From Letharia columbiana (Eukaryota; Ascomycota; Lecanoromycetes; Lecanorales; Parmeliaceae), in NCBI RefSeq assembly GCF_014066305.1, contig NW_023501036.1:1623501-1687500 (forward strand): 64,000 bases of DNA. The letters are read 5' to 3'. Under the pieces are notes generated by a model, which was not told the DNA's origin, made no database searches, and saw nothing but the letters and a program-made list of their open reading frames with translations. Each line of letters begins with the position of its first letter. The first letter of the stretch is position 1. Below, piece after piece: positions 21,122 through 32,014 of the stretch. Position numbers and translations under genes: made by a program.

Positions 21122-24104
21122 ATGGCGGTCCTTGCCTCCAAGGCTCCGTACGGTTCATCGATGGGCATGGGTCCCACTCAGCCATCAGTGGTCTCACAAT
21201 ACGCTCTCAACTTCTCAAATCATAAGGCTTCCGCTGCGCAAACTTCACAAAATGCTGCATTTTTGAGTCCTACCGAGTCAGAGTTCTCGGAGCCCAGCGA
21301 TGGACAAGATTCAATCCGGTACGCTATCTATCCTAAGAAGACGCTGCGAGGGTATCATCACGAGAGCCATTACTGACAGTGATCCGTTGCAGTTCCTGGG
21401 ACGAGAAACGTGTTGGAGAGTGGCTGCGTGCCATCAACTGCGCTCAGTACGAGCAGCTCTTCAAAGGTAGAATCTCCCCTACCTATTGACAAGGACACCT
21501 GGAACCCCTAATAAAATGGAATCGTGACGCTTGTTTCCTGGCCAAGTTCACTGACAATTTCTTAGTGAATAATGTCACGGGGAATAACCTTATTGAGTGT
21601 GATCAGCTTGTGCTCAAGGAGATGGGAATCAAGAAGATTGGAGATCGTGTCCGAATATTCGTTGCCATTAAGCAGCTGAGAACAAAAGCTGTCGGCAACC
21701 ACAAAAAGCGGAATAGAGACTCCTTGGCTGCCCTAGACAATCGTCAAGCACATACGCCCTACACGCCCTCGTCTTCATCACGCTCTCCACGAGATTTCAA
21801 CACAGCAAGAGATCGCTCTCATACTTCTGAATCTGCAAGGAAGCGGTGGTCGCAAAGAGTCGACCTTTCCGCTTTGGATAATATGCACGCTGCTAATGGC
21901 AACCCGAGACCAAGCTCGCCCCTTGCCGAGTCAGACGGCGTCAACAAACTCAGATCTCAACGTCTTGGCGGTATGAGCCCTCTGGCGACTGCCCGGAAGG
22001 ACGGGTACTTCAATGCTCCACCTTCCGCCAAGACCTCCACTGGTCCACGACCATCAACACCAAGTCAAACAAGTCAACCGACCCGACAAAATCCCGGCAT
22101 GGACTCCACAGTCGGCAAACTCCCTGTAGGTTCGCCTGTGATACGTGTTATCTACGGTGGGGGCCAAACGAAAGTACTGGACATCAAAAATTGCAGGACT
22201 CTGGAGGATATCATCTTGAGTGTGCTGAGGAAGCTCAACCTGCCTGAGAATCAGTCCAGGAACTACTGCTTTTGGAATCTTGATGGAACTGGTCAAGACT
22301 TGAATAACACCCATAAGCTCACTGATGTGGAACTTGTGGAATATTGTTCAGATCCTTATGATAAGAATGAGCGTGGGAGACTAATTCTGAGAAAAAGCAC
22401 GCTGGCGAGCCAGATGATGAGGAGCTCAGGAAAGCTGCCAGCATCGCCATGGAGGAACAGAATGAGATGCATGCCAATGCACTTTCATCCAACAATCCTC
22501 GCAGCCAGCTTAAAGTGCAGAAGCTAACAGGCGAGTCCTGGCGTGACGTGTCCTACCCTCTGTCTCCAGCAACCTTTCAACCACCACGAGCACGAGACCG
22601 AAGTGGAAGCTCAACGTCCCAAGGATGGGGAGACCCTCCGGCCCGATCGGACTCACGATCGAAGCCGAAGATAAAGGAATTCCTCGGTGGCAGACCACCT
22701 AGCGAACTGATCAGCCAAGAATTGACAACATACTTCCCAGATCATCAGAAGGAAACGATTGAGAGGACGGTCCGAATGTCCATGCGGAGGTCTGCTCGTT
22801 TAAGCAAAGCAGCAAGCCGGATCAGCGTAGCAAGCAATGCCAGTTGGACATCGAGTCTCAAAGATGCTCCTCCACTTCCGAATATTGCAGACGCTTGGTT
22901 GACGGGAGCTTCAAACGCTCGTGGACCCCGGCCTTTGTCTGTCTCCCGATTTGCCAACCCTCAGTATCGTGACTCGATCGCCTCCAGCTCTCTCCAACCG
23001 TTGCAAGAGGAATCTCCTGTTGAGCCCAATAGAAAGTCATACGTCTCATTCGAGAGCGACTCGCAAATGGGTGGTACCAACGGCACTGATTCCGACACCT
23101 CGCACGCAGCGCTCCAGAGCTATTTTGATGAGTCAGGCAGCAGTGGGCCTACAACAGAGGCCGGTGGCTCAATCAACGATCATCTAACCCACGCCATCGC
23201 CGCAGATGGTGAGGAGCCTGACGAAGAGCTAAATCAGTTCCTCAAAGGTGATTCATGGGACAACGTCAAATGGATGCAGGGTGCCCTCATTGGCCAAGGT
23301 TCTTTCGGCAGTGTCTACCTTGCTCTCCACGCAGTCACTGGGGAACTCATGGCAGTCAAACAAGTTGAGGTTCCGTCCGCCCACAGCAATAGCACATTGG
23401 ACAAGCGAAAGGAGAGTATGCTTGCCGCTCTCAAGCATGAAATTGATCTTCTGCGTGATCTTCAGCACGAGAATATAGTCCAATACCTTGGCTCCAATTC
23501 TGACGATCAGCACTTCAACATCTTCCTTGAGTATGTCCCTGGTGGTTCGGTGGCAGCAATGCTCAATTCCTACGGTCAGCTCCAAGAACCTCTCATTCGC
23601 AACTTCGTCCGCCAGATCCTTGCCGGCTTGTCATATCTGCACGGAAGGGACATCATTCACCGAGATATCAAGGGCGCCAACGTACTTGTTGACAACAAAG
23701 GCAACATTAAGATTTCTGACTTTGGTATCTCCAAGCGTGTCGAAGCCTCTGCCCTACTCCAGCCTCAGAAGAACGGTGGCCACATGCACCGTCCGTCTCT
23801 TCAAGGATCCGTTTTCTGGATGGCTCCGGAAGTCGTTAAGCAAACCTCCTATACCCGCAAAGCGGACATCTGGTCATTGGGCTGTCTGATCGTGGAGATG
23901 TTCACAGGAACGCATCCTTTCCCAAATTGTTCACAATTGCAGGCAATTTTCCAAATTGGGAACTCGAGTGCGAAGCCGACCACGCCAGAGAATGCTAGTG
24001 AAGAGGGCCAGGAGTTCTTGAGCAAGACGTTCGAGATTGATCATGAGAAGAGACCGAGCGCTAACGAGTTGTTACTCTCGCCGTTTTTGAAGCAAATTGC
24101 TTGA
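21122..24104 (+). CDS. ste11: Ste11/Byr2-type MAP kinase kinase kinase, apparent frameshift
   Basis: Exons are 21,122-21,318, 21,393-21,466 and 21,566-24,104. Ste11 activates the MEK of the pheromone, filamentation and osmostress pathways. In order: a SAM domain (RSWDEKRVGEWL... to about residue 130, binds the Ste50 adaptor), an RA domain of about 280-365 (VIRVIYGGGQTKVL...), and a C-terminal kinase domain of about 658-936 with GQGSFGSV, VKQVE, HRDIKGANVLV, DFG and WMAPEVV. After LILRK the frame fails at AAAAA 22,392-22,396. The conserved continuation HAGEPDDEELRKAASIAMEEQ lies in the next frame, as if one A were missing. With that base the protein would be about 936 residues. As written, translation ends at 22,527, before the kinase domain. 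Sequencing error is likelier than true loss because the rest is intact. Confidence 0.88.
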
Positions 24105-24249
24105 CCAGAATGGCTTGATGAATGACATAGAAAGGAAGTTGAAGGTCTTGGGAGTTCGAACAGGATTGGATCTTTGCCGGCTTGGACGAGGCCGCTCAGG
24201 GTTTCAGTGAGCTGTTTGAAGGGATTGGCCTGAGACGGCTGTAATATTA
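24105..24249. other. Short spacer downstream of ste11
   Basis: This 3' flank of ste11 ends at the TA dinucleotide where the transposon begins. Confidence 0.5.
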
Positions 24250-26190
24250 ATCGTCGCCCACTACTCGCTTCGCTCATAGTGGTCCGACATCCAATTGCGC
24301 ACTAGGCTCAATTGCGCGTGTTCTACATATCCTCCTAATTCTTCTAATATCTCGCCTAACCATTAGACTATTAATAAAAACCTCCTTGTGAGCGTGGACT
24401 AGCTTTTAAACATCATTATCCAACTATTTAAGGCGAGATTTGATGGCCTTGTTGGCCTTTTCTTTTGGATTTCCTCCGCTCGAGTAGCCCGTTTCACGCC
24501 TTTCTCCTTTCTTTGGCTGTTTCTTCCCATATAGAGATTTGCGTACTTGATCTACGCTCCATCCACCCTTCTGAGCAACCGTTCCGCAGTGTTTTACGTC
24601 CCGCTTAACCAAAGCCTCGTTGTGAAGGCTTCAAGATCCCGTTCAGCGATTTCCTTGAAAATCCGTTGGCTATAGATCCTTTGCAAACTTGGCTAATGGC
24701 CCCGAAACGCGTGGAATAATAAGCCCTGGGTCTTCAGAGCTTCTCAAGTACTGACCGATTTATAACATCTTCGCTTTATGGTGTACTACGGTAGGGGGTG
24801 GGACTCGGTGTAATCGCCGAGGTTGTAGAGTCTATCTTTTCTAACCTACCTCGGATTGTAGGGCCGAAACCAATCTTTCGAAAGGCGGTTTGATAGTTGG
24901 GTCGTGATGTTTGAGATCTCTTAATTGAATACTGCTAGAAGTCTGTCTTCAAAGTCCTGCTTTCTGGCGAATTGGTTGTCACAGCCTCGTATAATAGTTT
25001 TGAATGGCTGAAAGAGCCTCTCTAGTGGCTATGATGTGTGTAGAATTAGGAGTCGAACAAGGCGTCTTGTTTTTTGGGCCAACAGCAAATTTCTAGATAA
25101 ATAGATCCAAGCCATCTAAGATCGTGTCTCCATCGCCTAGTTAAAAACGACGTGTGTAACTCGAAATGCTCAAACATCTTGTATTGATCTTCGAATTTTG
25201 AAGGCGCTAGCGTTCTGCGGGCAGTCGTTCTTCCATTTTGGTTGTGGGTCCTTTCAGTGAAATGGTGGTATACTCCTCCCGCCGAAATACACTGAGTTAT
25301 CTCGTTTCTGGATCCCGAGCGTAATGCTTCTTTCTTCTACTTGCCACTAAGTGAGCGATTCACGCCTTAAGCCTTCTCGTTATTAGAGATCCCCGTTTAT
25401 CCAGTCTTTAGTCTGAAACATCTCTATCTTTTCGTATTCTCCTCGTGCTTCTTACGCTCTCGCTGGGCTTTTTTTGCGTTTTAATATTTGATGTCGTTAG
25501 GAAGTTTGTACCCATCTTTCCTAGGGCTTCGGGTTTCCTAGATTCCTCTTGAGAATATACTCTCGGCGGTGCGGTTTTTATCGAATTAAGTCTCGTTGAT
25601 CCTTGTCATGTAGCTACATAAGATGATTTTAGAATAGTGGCGTTGATGGTTGTGGTCGGTCTTCGTGCTTCCTTGGCTTTCGCGACGCGCTTTGGGTTGT
25701 AGTGCTGGCCGCCGGGCTAAACCTTTGTGTCTTCTTGGCTTTGCTCTTTCTCATGCTTGTGTTGTGGTTGATATGGTGGTTTGGTGGGGATCAATCACAA
25801 AACGCGCTTGGCCTGTCTTTTTTATTATGTGACATGATGGAAGATCGACGCGGCTGACCATAGAGCAATGGGTCCTTTGGGCCTTACTACGAAGTAGGAA
25901 GAGGCGCCAGATTGTGCCCCTTGGACTTTGCTCCCAGATATTTGATCTGGTTATAATGTACAATACTTTGATAGCAAGTGAACTGTATGCCGAATCCAAT
26001 TGTTACGAGGAATGATAGCTGGGGTATCTTATGATGTGGGCTGGGGTGAAAGGATGTTGGAAGAGCATTCTACGGACAATAGACCTCATCAATTGAGTTG
26101 ATGTTGCGGGATGCATAATTACCCGCACCTGCACCTGCATGGTTTCAGGGTCAGGAGTCAGGACAGCTTCGTAGCGAAGGGCCCTAACGC
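24250..26190 (-). mobile_element. pogo/Fot1-like DNA transposon, lightly mutated, degraded coding
   Basis: The left end ATCGTCGCCCACTACTCGC, then TTCGCTCATAGTGGTCC, matches the terminal repeat of the RIP-ruined element at 6,354 with mostly C-to-T differences in that copy. The proposed right end at about 26,190 is weak: inverted it reads ...GGGCCCTTCGCTACGAAGCTGTCC next to TA, sharing TTCGCT...AG..GTCC with the left end. It gives about 1.94 kb, close to the other copy. On the minus strand, broken frames resemble the C-terminal half of a DDE_1 transposase: NSTHII..., FQPFKTIIRG and ...QTAFRK.GF.P at about 25,100-24,870, then a lysine-rich tail to 24,424. Stops interrupt it, so it is not autonomous. 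Confidence 0.65.
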
Positions 26191-26192
26191 TA

Positions 26193-26491
26193 ATGCTCCC
26201 GCGCGGATCTTCTTATTCTAGGCTTACTTTACTGGGCGAGGCGGTCTCGGGGCTTCTCTCGGCATGTGGGGCCCTCGAAGTTGTCAACACAATAAAGTAC
26301 CAATACATCACTCACATTGCTTCTAATTGAGAATGATCTTTATAGCAATGACTTGTGGATTCATTGCCCATCGTCGACAGCCCCTAGATTCACGTCGCAA
26401 AGCCGTTTCGTGAGGATTGTCAGGCAACGGTCCCGAATACATGCATCCGAGGCGGCTCCTGCCAACTTTGTTTTGGCATACTTGATCCAGT
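26193..26491. other. Promoter region of the ubiquitin protease gene
   Basis: Between the transposon and the next start codon only short frames are present. Regulatory elements were not recognised. Confidence 0.4.
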
Positions 26492-29091
26492 ATGAGCACT
26501 ATCAATAGATTTCTTAGCCGGAAAGACAAGAATTCGCATGGGACACACAAAGATAAAGTAATGTCTTCTTCAGCCTCCACGCCTTCGCCGACCCCGACTC
26601 CTTCCTCCACAAGATCAAGAAACAGCTCCTATTCTTCCTTCTCTTCGCTGTCTTTAGCATTCTCGACACTCGTCACCAAGCGATCCCCACGTCTAAAAGC
26701 ACTTGATGGATTGGTTGAATGTTGCACTGCTGACTCTGGTGGCTTCCTCCTGCAGCCTAAACGCTATAGTGGGCACCTCAACGGTTTCTTCGAGGGCGAA
26801 GAGGTCAAGCCCCCTGAAAAAGAGGAGGAGAAGAAGGTGTGATATCGACAAGAGACGTTGGATGTGGGACTGACTAGGATAGATTAAAACTCTCTCACAA
26901 CGACTTGCGCGGAATGGAATCACAACCTTCAAAGACGACGACATTGCGTACGTTTTGACTGGCGCCTATGCCCAAGGAGATTCGGGGAAAGCATACGAAC
27001 TGCTTTCGCTGCTGAAAGAGTCGGAGGAAGGCATCATCCGGAACTACAATCCTAATGTAAAGTTACTTGGAGCAATCAACCGGGAGGGAGTCACTTGTTA
27101 CTTGGACGCGCTGCTGTTCGCCATGTTCGCTAGGGGCAGCTTTGAAGCAATGTTATACAAGGATTTCGAGGACGCGCCTAGGAAACGCCTGGCCACTTTG
27201 CTGAGACTATGGGTAAATATTCTCAGGGCAGGAAAATTGATCACCACGGATATCGTACGTTGCCATGTTGGCATACCACAAGATGCAACATCAAACTGAT
27301 TCGACATAGACAAAGCAAATACAACTTCAACTATCTCATTGCGGTTGGACAGAAGCCGCCGAGCTGTGTCAGCAGGATGCTTCTGAGGCTTTTACATTCA
27401 TCACGTCCACCCTTGCTCTACCTTTGCTTACTTTTAGAATGGATATATTCCACACTGGGAAGGAAGATACAAACGATGATCACAAATTTATCAACGAGCG
27501 GTTGTTGGAACTTGCCATCCCCGAAGAGCCTCTTGATGGACATGTGATCACTCTTGAGGAGTGCCTCGAGATGTTCTTCAACAATAAGATCGAAGTGAAA
27601 CGATATCTCGACTCGCTTGAGCGGAGAGGTACTCTCAATTCGATACGCTCACACCAGTCCTTTGATTCAACAAAAGCCCACGCTTCGCATTTTGAGGTTG
27701 CCGAACTCGACAACTCACCACCATCGTCGCCCAAGGTGCTGCAGCCGCAGGTGTCTGCAATACCAGTCTCGCCAATAGCGTTAACTCACCAACGGCATCG
27801 AACACCTAGCATCATCCAAGAGCATTACATAGATGAAAAAGTTGGAATTCTTGCTCGCTCTCCATCTATCGCCGAAGAGCCAAGAGGTCGGGGTGGCCGT
27901 TTGAGAAAGGAAGTCATGATGCCTGCTTGGCAGTTCTTTAGTCTAATACCTTGGTATACGAACAACGTGCCTAGTAACGACGCCCAAGTTGCTGCGCACT
28001 TCTCATCTTCAAGACCTATCCTCGGCATTTGCTTGAAAAGGTATTCCATGCTACCCAACGGGACTGCGGTCAAGCGGAAAACACATGTCGATATTCCATT
28101 AGAAATCGGTCTACCTCATTTCATCCAAGACGACAGAATGGCCGAAGATGGTCCTGCATTCGGCAATTTCAAACTCTTTTTACAAACAGTAGTCTGTCAT
28201 CAAGGCGTCTCCGTCGAATCGGGCCACTACATCAGCTTGGTCCGTAGCCCAGATCCACTGAAAAACGGCGAAGATCGGTGGATGCGCTTCGACGACTTGG
28301 CCAAGGAGAGGGTTACCTACACCAACGTCGAGCAGTTCCTTGGCGTGGAATCTCCGTACCTCTTGTTCTACCAAGTCATCCCAATTGAAGGCGACCCAGC
28401 CAATATCGCGGATGGCGAAACGCAAGTGCTAAGCAGTGAGAACCCTCCAGCTTATTCCGAGTCAGCTATTAGTCGTGACTCAAACGTTGACTCTGCCGTC
28501 GGCGGCCTCTCTGTGACCGTCCCCTCACATCAGAGTGGGAGCTCCGAGATGCAACGGCCTAGTTTTGAGATTCGCAGGCCAAGTTTTGATGCTTCGGCAT
28601 CCGATGAGGATCCTCGAGGCCGGTCCAGCGTTGAGAGGCGGCAAAGTGTCGGCTTTGCCGACGACAGCGTAAGCAGCACCAATATCGATTTCTCGCCCAC
28701 ATCAAACCTTGGATTGGGGCAAATGAACGGGCTCAACACTCTGGCGGCCTCCCGCCGAGGCTCCAAGACTACGAAGTCGAGTTCGAAAAGCAGACCCAGC
28801 AGCCGAGTGGACGATAACAGGATGAGCACATCATTATCTCGATTAGCAAACGCAATGTCACGAGACAAACTCAATACCCCGCTCGGTGTGCCAACCCAAG
28901 CAGAAGATCATGTATCAAAAGTCTCTGAGATTCCCGTAGCTGCCTCGACCGGAGATGAGAAAGCTCACGACAAGGGGACTCTAAGAAAGGAAGCCAAGGA
29001 GAAAAGCAGAGCAAATCGCCGGGATCATCAGCACCTCGTGAAGGGAAGGCACAAAGATGGAAAGCCTGACAGAGAGTGCTCGGCGATGTGA
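26492..29091 (+). CDS. Ubiquitin-specific protease (USP/UCH family, peptidase C19)
   Basis: Exons are 26,492-26,836, 26,883-27,254 and 27,310-29,091 (introns of 46 and 55 nt), giving 832 residues. It should remove ubiquitin from protein substrates. The cysteine box is unusual, GAINREGVTCYLDALLFAMF with Cys at about 187 where the family norm is GLxNxGNTCYxNS. The histidine box is GVSVESGHYISLVR (His at about 545), followed by RWMRFDD with Asp at 567-568 and LLFYQV. QQDASEAFTFI is also typical. The first 110 residues are serine/proline-rich, and the tail after about 590 is long, charged and serine-rich, probably disordered. The form matches a fungal USP group I know only as UCH-domain proteins; substrate and location are unknown. 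Confidence 0.85.
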
Positions 29092-29354
29092 TCTTGCCAG
29101 AAGGGGTCGAGCTTTTGGAGCGTGTATTTGAACATTAGCGGCAAAGGAAAAGTAACACCACGAGGCATAGCGCTGGAGTTAGGATTAGTCTAAGATTGGT
29201 ACAGTGGTAGACATTGCCAGTCCGTACATACGCAGCGTGGATTGTGGAGTGGGAAAGATAAAACGACTGCTGCTTTGGGGCCATCCGGATGAGGGTCTTT
29301 CCCACATGCTATACAATCGCTTTGAGACCCGTATGTTGTACACGCCCGCCTCAT
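29092..29354. other. 3' region between convergent genes
   Basis: This short spacer separates the protease from the convergent uL5m gene. No feature was recognised. Confidence 0.5.
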
Positions 29355-30601
29355 TTAATTTATATGCTTCCCATGAAATGGCACGCCCATCGAGCTCAAC
29401 AACAATCTCGCATCCTTATCATTCGTAGCCGTTGTGCAAACAATGATATGGATTTCCGGAATCATCTTCGGCGGATATCTATAATTCTAACATGTCAGTC
29501 AACACCCCATACCAACATCCCTTTCCCCCAATCCATCCCGTAACAACAGAGGTGAAGAGCATAGGACCACTCACGCATCATAATTGATTTCTATCTCCGG
29601 AAACGTCCCCACCGTCTCCGATCCAAATCGCCACGCAATGTCCCCACTGCTATCTCCACTCTTCCCCCACACCCCCTTATATTCTTTAATCCTTGGCATC
29701 ACCACCTCGGTCACCTTGGCGAGGAAATTGTACATATCCTCTCCCCTTAGTTCCACCCCTACGCTGCAAGGGTTTCCTTTCCGCAGGTCGAAATTGGTGA
29801 TGGTGTGTTTGGCGCGGAACACGGTCGCGCGCACGTTGGTGATGGCCTGCATGATCATGCCTGCCACCTGCAGGTGGGCGGCGTCGGAGCCGGCTCCCTT
29901 CAAGAAGCTGTGCACGTGGATCTTTTCGAGCCTCGGGATGTTTCTGAAAGTGATGGGCCGCCGCAGTAGCAGCAGCGTAGGTCCTCCCCTCGGTCCCCGC
30001 AGTGGTCGGTTCTTGTGATATGGCGAGCTGCCGTCCCAAGAGCGCAGACGGGGTTCTGAGGGTCCGGGGAGGGTGCCGGGCGGGTGATGTTTGTACATCA
30101 GGGTCAGGAGATCGGGGGCGACGGTTGAGTGGTAGGTTTGCTGGAGACGGGGGAGGGAGAAGGGCCCCGGGATAAATTCGCGGGAGTCGGGGTCGGTGGC
30201 GGGCGGTGGTTGATGCGGGTGGAGGGGGCCGCGGTAGTATTTTGGAGATCGGAATTTGTATCTGGGGCATGTAAGCGGATAGCGTTCAAGGGAACTGGAT
30301 GCTGTAGGGGTTCGAGAGGAGTAATAGAATGGTTAAAGGTGCAGAGTGCGGAGGCTGACCTGCTGGATGGTAAGGGCGTCTTCCGTCGTCTACTTCGTGC
30401 TATGGGGTCGAATGATGCGCGATGCTCTTCTGAGGGTCCGGGGGTTTGCATTGAGGACAAGGGATCGACATCCTCGGAGAGCTCGGTCATGCCATTGAAG
30501 GTTGATGCTTTGCGGCTCGAGTAGAGGCATTGGAAACTCCGAAAACTTCTCTTCCTCAAGGATAGTGACTGGAGAACGTATGGTACCCGTCGGCTCGCCA
30601 T
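29355..30601 (-). CDS. MRPL7: Mitochondrial large-subunit ribosomal protein uL5m
   Basis: Minus-strand exons are 30,601-30,360, 30,294-29,575 and 29,478-29,355 (introns of 65 and 96 nt), giving 361 residues. It is a component of the mitochondrial large ribosomal subunit, in the L5 family near the central protuberance. The N-terminus, MASRRVPYVLQSLSLRKRS, is basic and hydroxylated, as a mitochondrial presequence should be. The body has YKFRSPKYYRGPLHPHQ, a typical fungal uL5m stretch, and the L5 C-terminal fold: KIHVHSF, GMIMQAITN, RKGNPCSVGVELRGEDMYNF, then IEINYDA joined by splicing to YPPKMIPEIHI. Without the last intron the protein would stop at YDA and lose its final 41 residues. The gene is divergent from the DUF1770 gene with under 200 bp between starts. 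Confidence 0.9.
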
Positions 30602-30789
30602 TGTGAGCGAAATTGGACTGGAATGGCCAGATACCGAAGGAATATCATACTCGTGTGGTTAACTTTTTGACATCTGCGGCCAAACTAGGCTAGCGCATTG
30701 AGTCGGAGCTCTACCCGCGAACGCTAGGGTACAATTCCAAGACCGAATACCGCAATTCATTCTCAACAACCACCGCAGCATCGCCCACA
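30602..30789. promoter_or_regulatory. Short divergent promoter
   Basis: 188 bp separate the start codons of uL5m (minus) and the DUF1770 protein (plus), so the two genes must share or overlap their promoters. No specific binding site was recognised. Confidence 0.5.
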
Positions 30790-31263
30790 ATGTCAAACCC
30801 AGCAGTAGACATAGCCTCCACCATCCAATCCGCCTCCATAAAACACAACCCTGATCCCGCCCACGATCTCAACCCTTCGACCGCGGCCTCCACCAAACGC
30901 CCCGTTTCCCCCACAACCTCCATCGCCAGCTCCGAAAACAGCATCCCCTCCTCCGCAGTCAAACCAGTCCCTCGCCGCACAAATCTCCCTCCTCTCCCGG
31001 ACCTCCGTTTCGAACAGAGCTACTTGGCAAGTTTACACGGGGTGGATACTTGGTATGGAATTGCGTGGATAACAGGAAGGGACCAGGTCCTGTTGCCGCT
31101 TGTCCAGGGGACGTTGTGGACGCTGGCGTTGAGTGGCTGGAGGCACTGGAACAGAGGCGCTTCGTTCAGTGGGCGGAACCTGGGGGGTAAGGTCAGACGA
31201 TGGTGGTGGGGGGTAAATAACTGGAGCATTCCGAGTATTCCAGAGGATGAAGTCAAGGGATGA
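30790..31263 (+). CDS. DUF1770 family protein
   Basis: A single exon encodes 157 residues. The order of conserved phrases (IASTIQSASIKHNPDPAHD, LPPLPDLRFEQSYLASL, then a hydrophobic stretch TGRDQVLLPLVQGTLWTLAL) matches the fungal family DUF1770 as I know it. The N-terminal half is polar and proline-rich; the segment at about 95-120 is a candidate membrane or amphipathic helix. The family has no established function. The gene starts 188 bp from uL5m and points away from it. Confidence 0.75.
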   Translation: MSNPAVDIASTIQSASIKHNPDPAHDLNPSTAASTKRPVSPTTSIASSENSIPSSAVKPVPRRTNLPPLPDLRFEQSYLASLHGVDTWYGIAWITGRDQVLLPLVQGTLWTLALSGWRHWNRGASFSGRNLGGKVRRWWWGVNNWSIPSIPEDEVKG

Positions 31264-31828
31264 GTAAATGATGGGTGGATGCATGTTGCTGTCCCGAGTC
31301 ATACGGTTGGGAAGCGCTGGCTATGGGGCTCGGCCGAAATCGCGGGCCGTATAGCATACCACATACAGGCCACATTGGGGATCGTTAGAGCCGATCGGAG
31401 GCAGATGTTAAGCCATTCTTCAGCAAAGCGCTCACGCCCAATTCGATGAGGAGCCTCAGGCGCAGGCGGCTTCACATTGTTGTGACAGAGGCTGGGTGAA
31501 CAATGGAGGGCACGAACTAGCGGCACTGTTATCAAAGCAGTATATTGCCATCTTGGCGCGCTGGAATGCAGAGCAGGCTATGGGGTTGGCTGATTCGGGG
31601 TCAATGGCTCGTTCTTAACAGATTGTGTAGATAGCACCGCACAAGGAGAGCGGAAACCAGTGAGCTTGATACGAATTCATGGTTTGTCTGAGCTATGAAG
31701 CTGTCTAGGAGGTTCAAGGCAACAATGAGTCCATTAAAATACTGCAATCTACTCTTAATATTACAGTATGACAGCTTGGGCGTCTGCAAGATTTCGACAG
31801 GAGCGTGTACACTGATGTAGGTAACCAG
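31264..31828. other. Intergenic region without a recognised gene
   Basis: Only short frames on both strands are seen. The right edge may be the 3' region of the chromatin protein gene. Confidence 0.45.
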
Positions 31829-32014
31829 CTACATCTGAGTGCGATTAGGTGCCACCACGCCTGTTTCTGGGCGTGACCATGAGGCGGTTGGTGCAGGGTG
31901 CTCCTCAGGCTGGGAGTGGTTGGCATGAAATGGGGTGTGATACTTTTCTGGAGCAATTGGGGTGCTTTGACCAGAGTGGCCGGCTTGAGGCCGTGGGTCT
32001 GTGGGAGCAGCGTA

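Noticed and set aside
29686..30270. 194-codon minus-strand frame rich in proline and arginine
   Set aside because: It is an out-of-frame reading of the GC-rich middle exon of uL5m.
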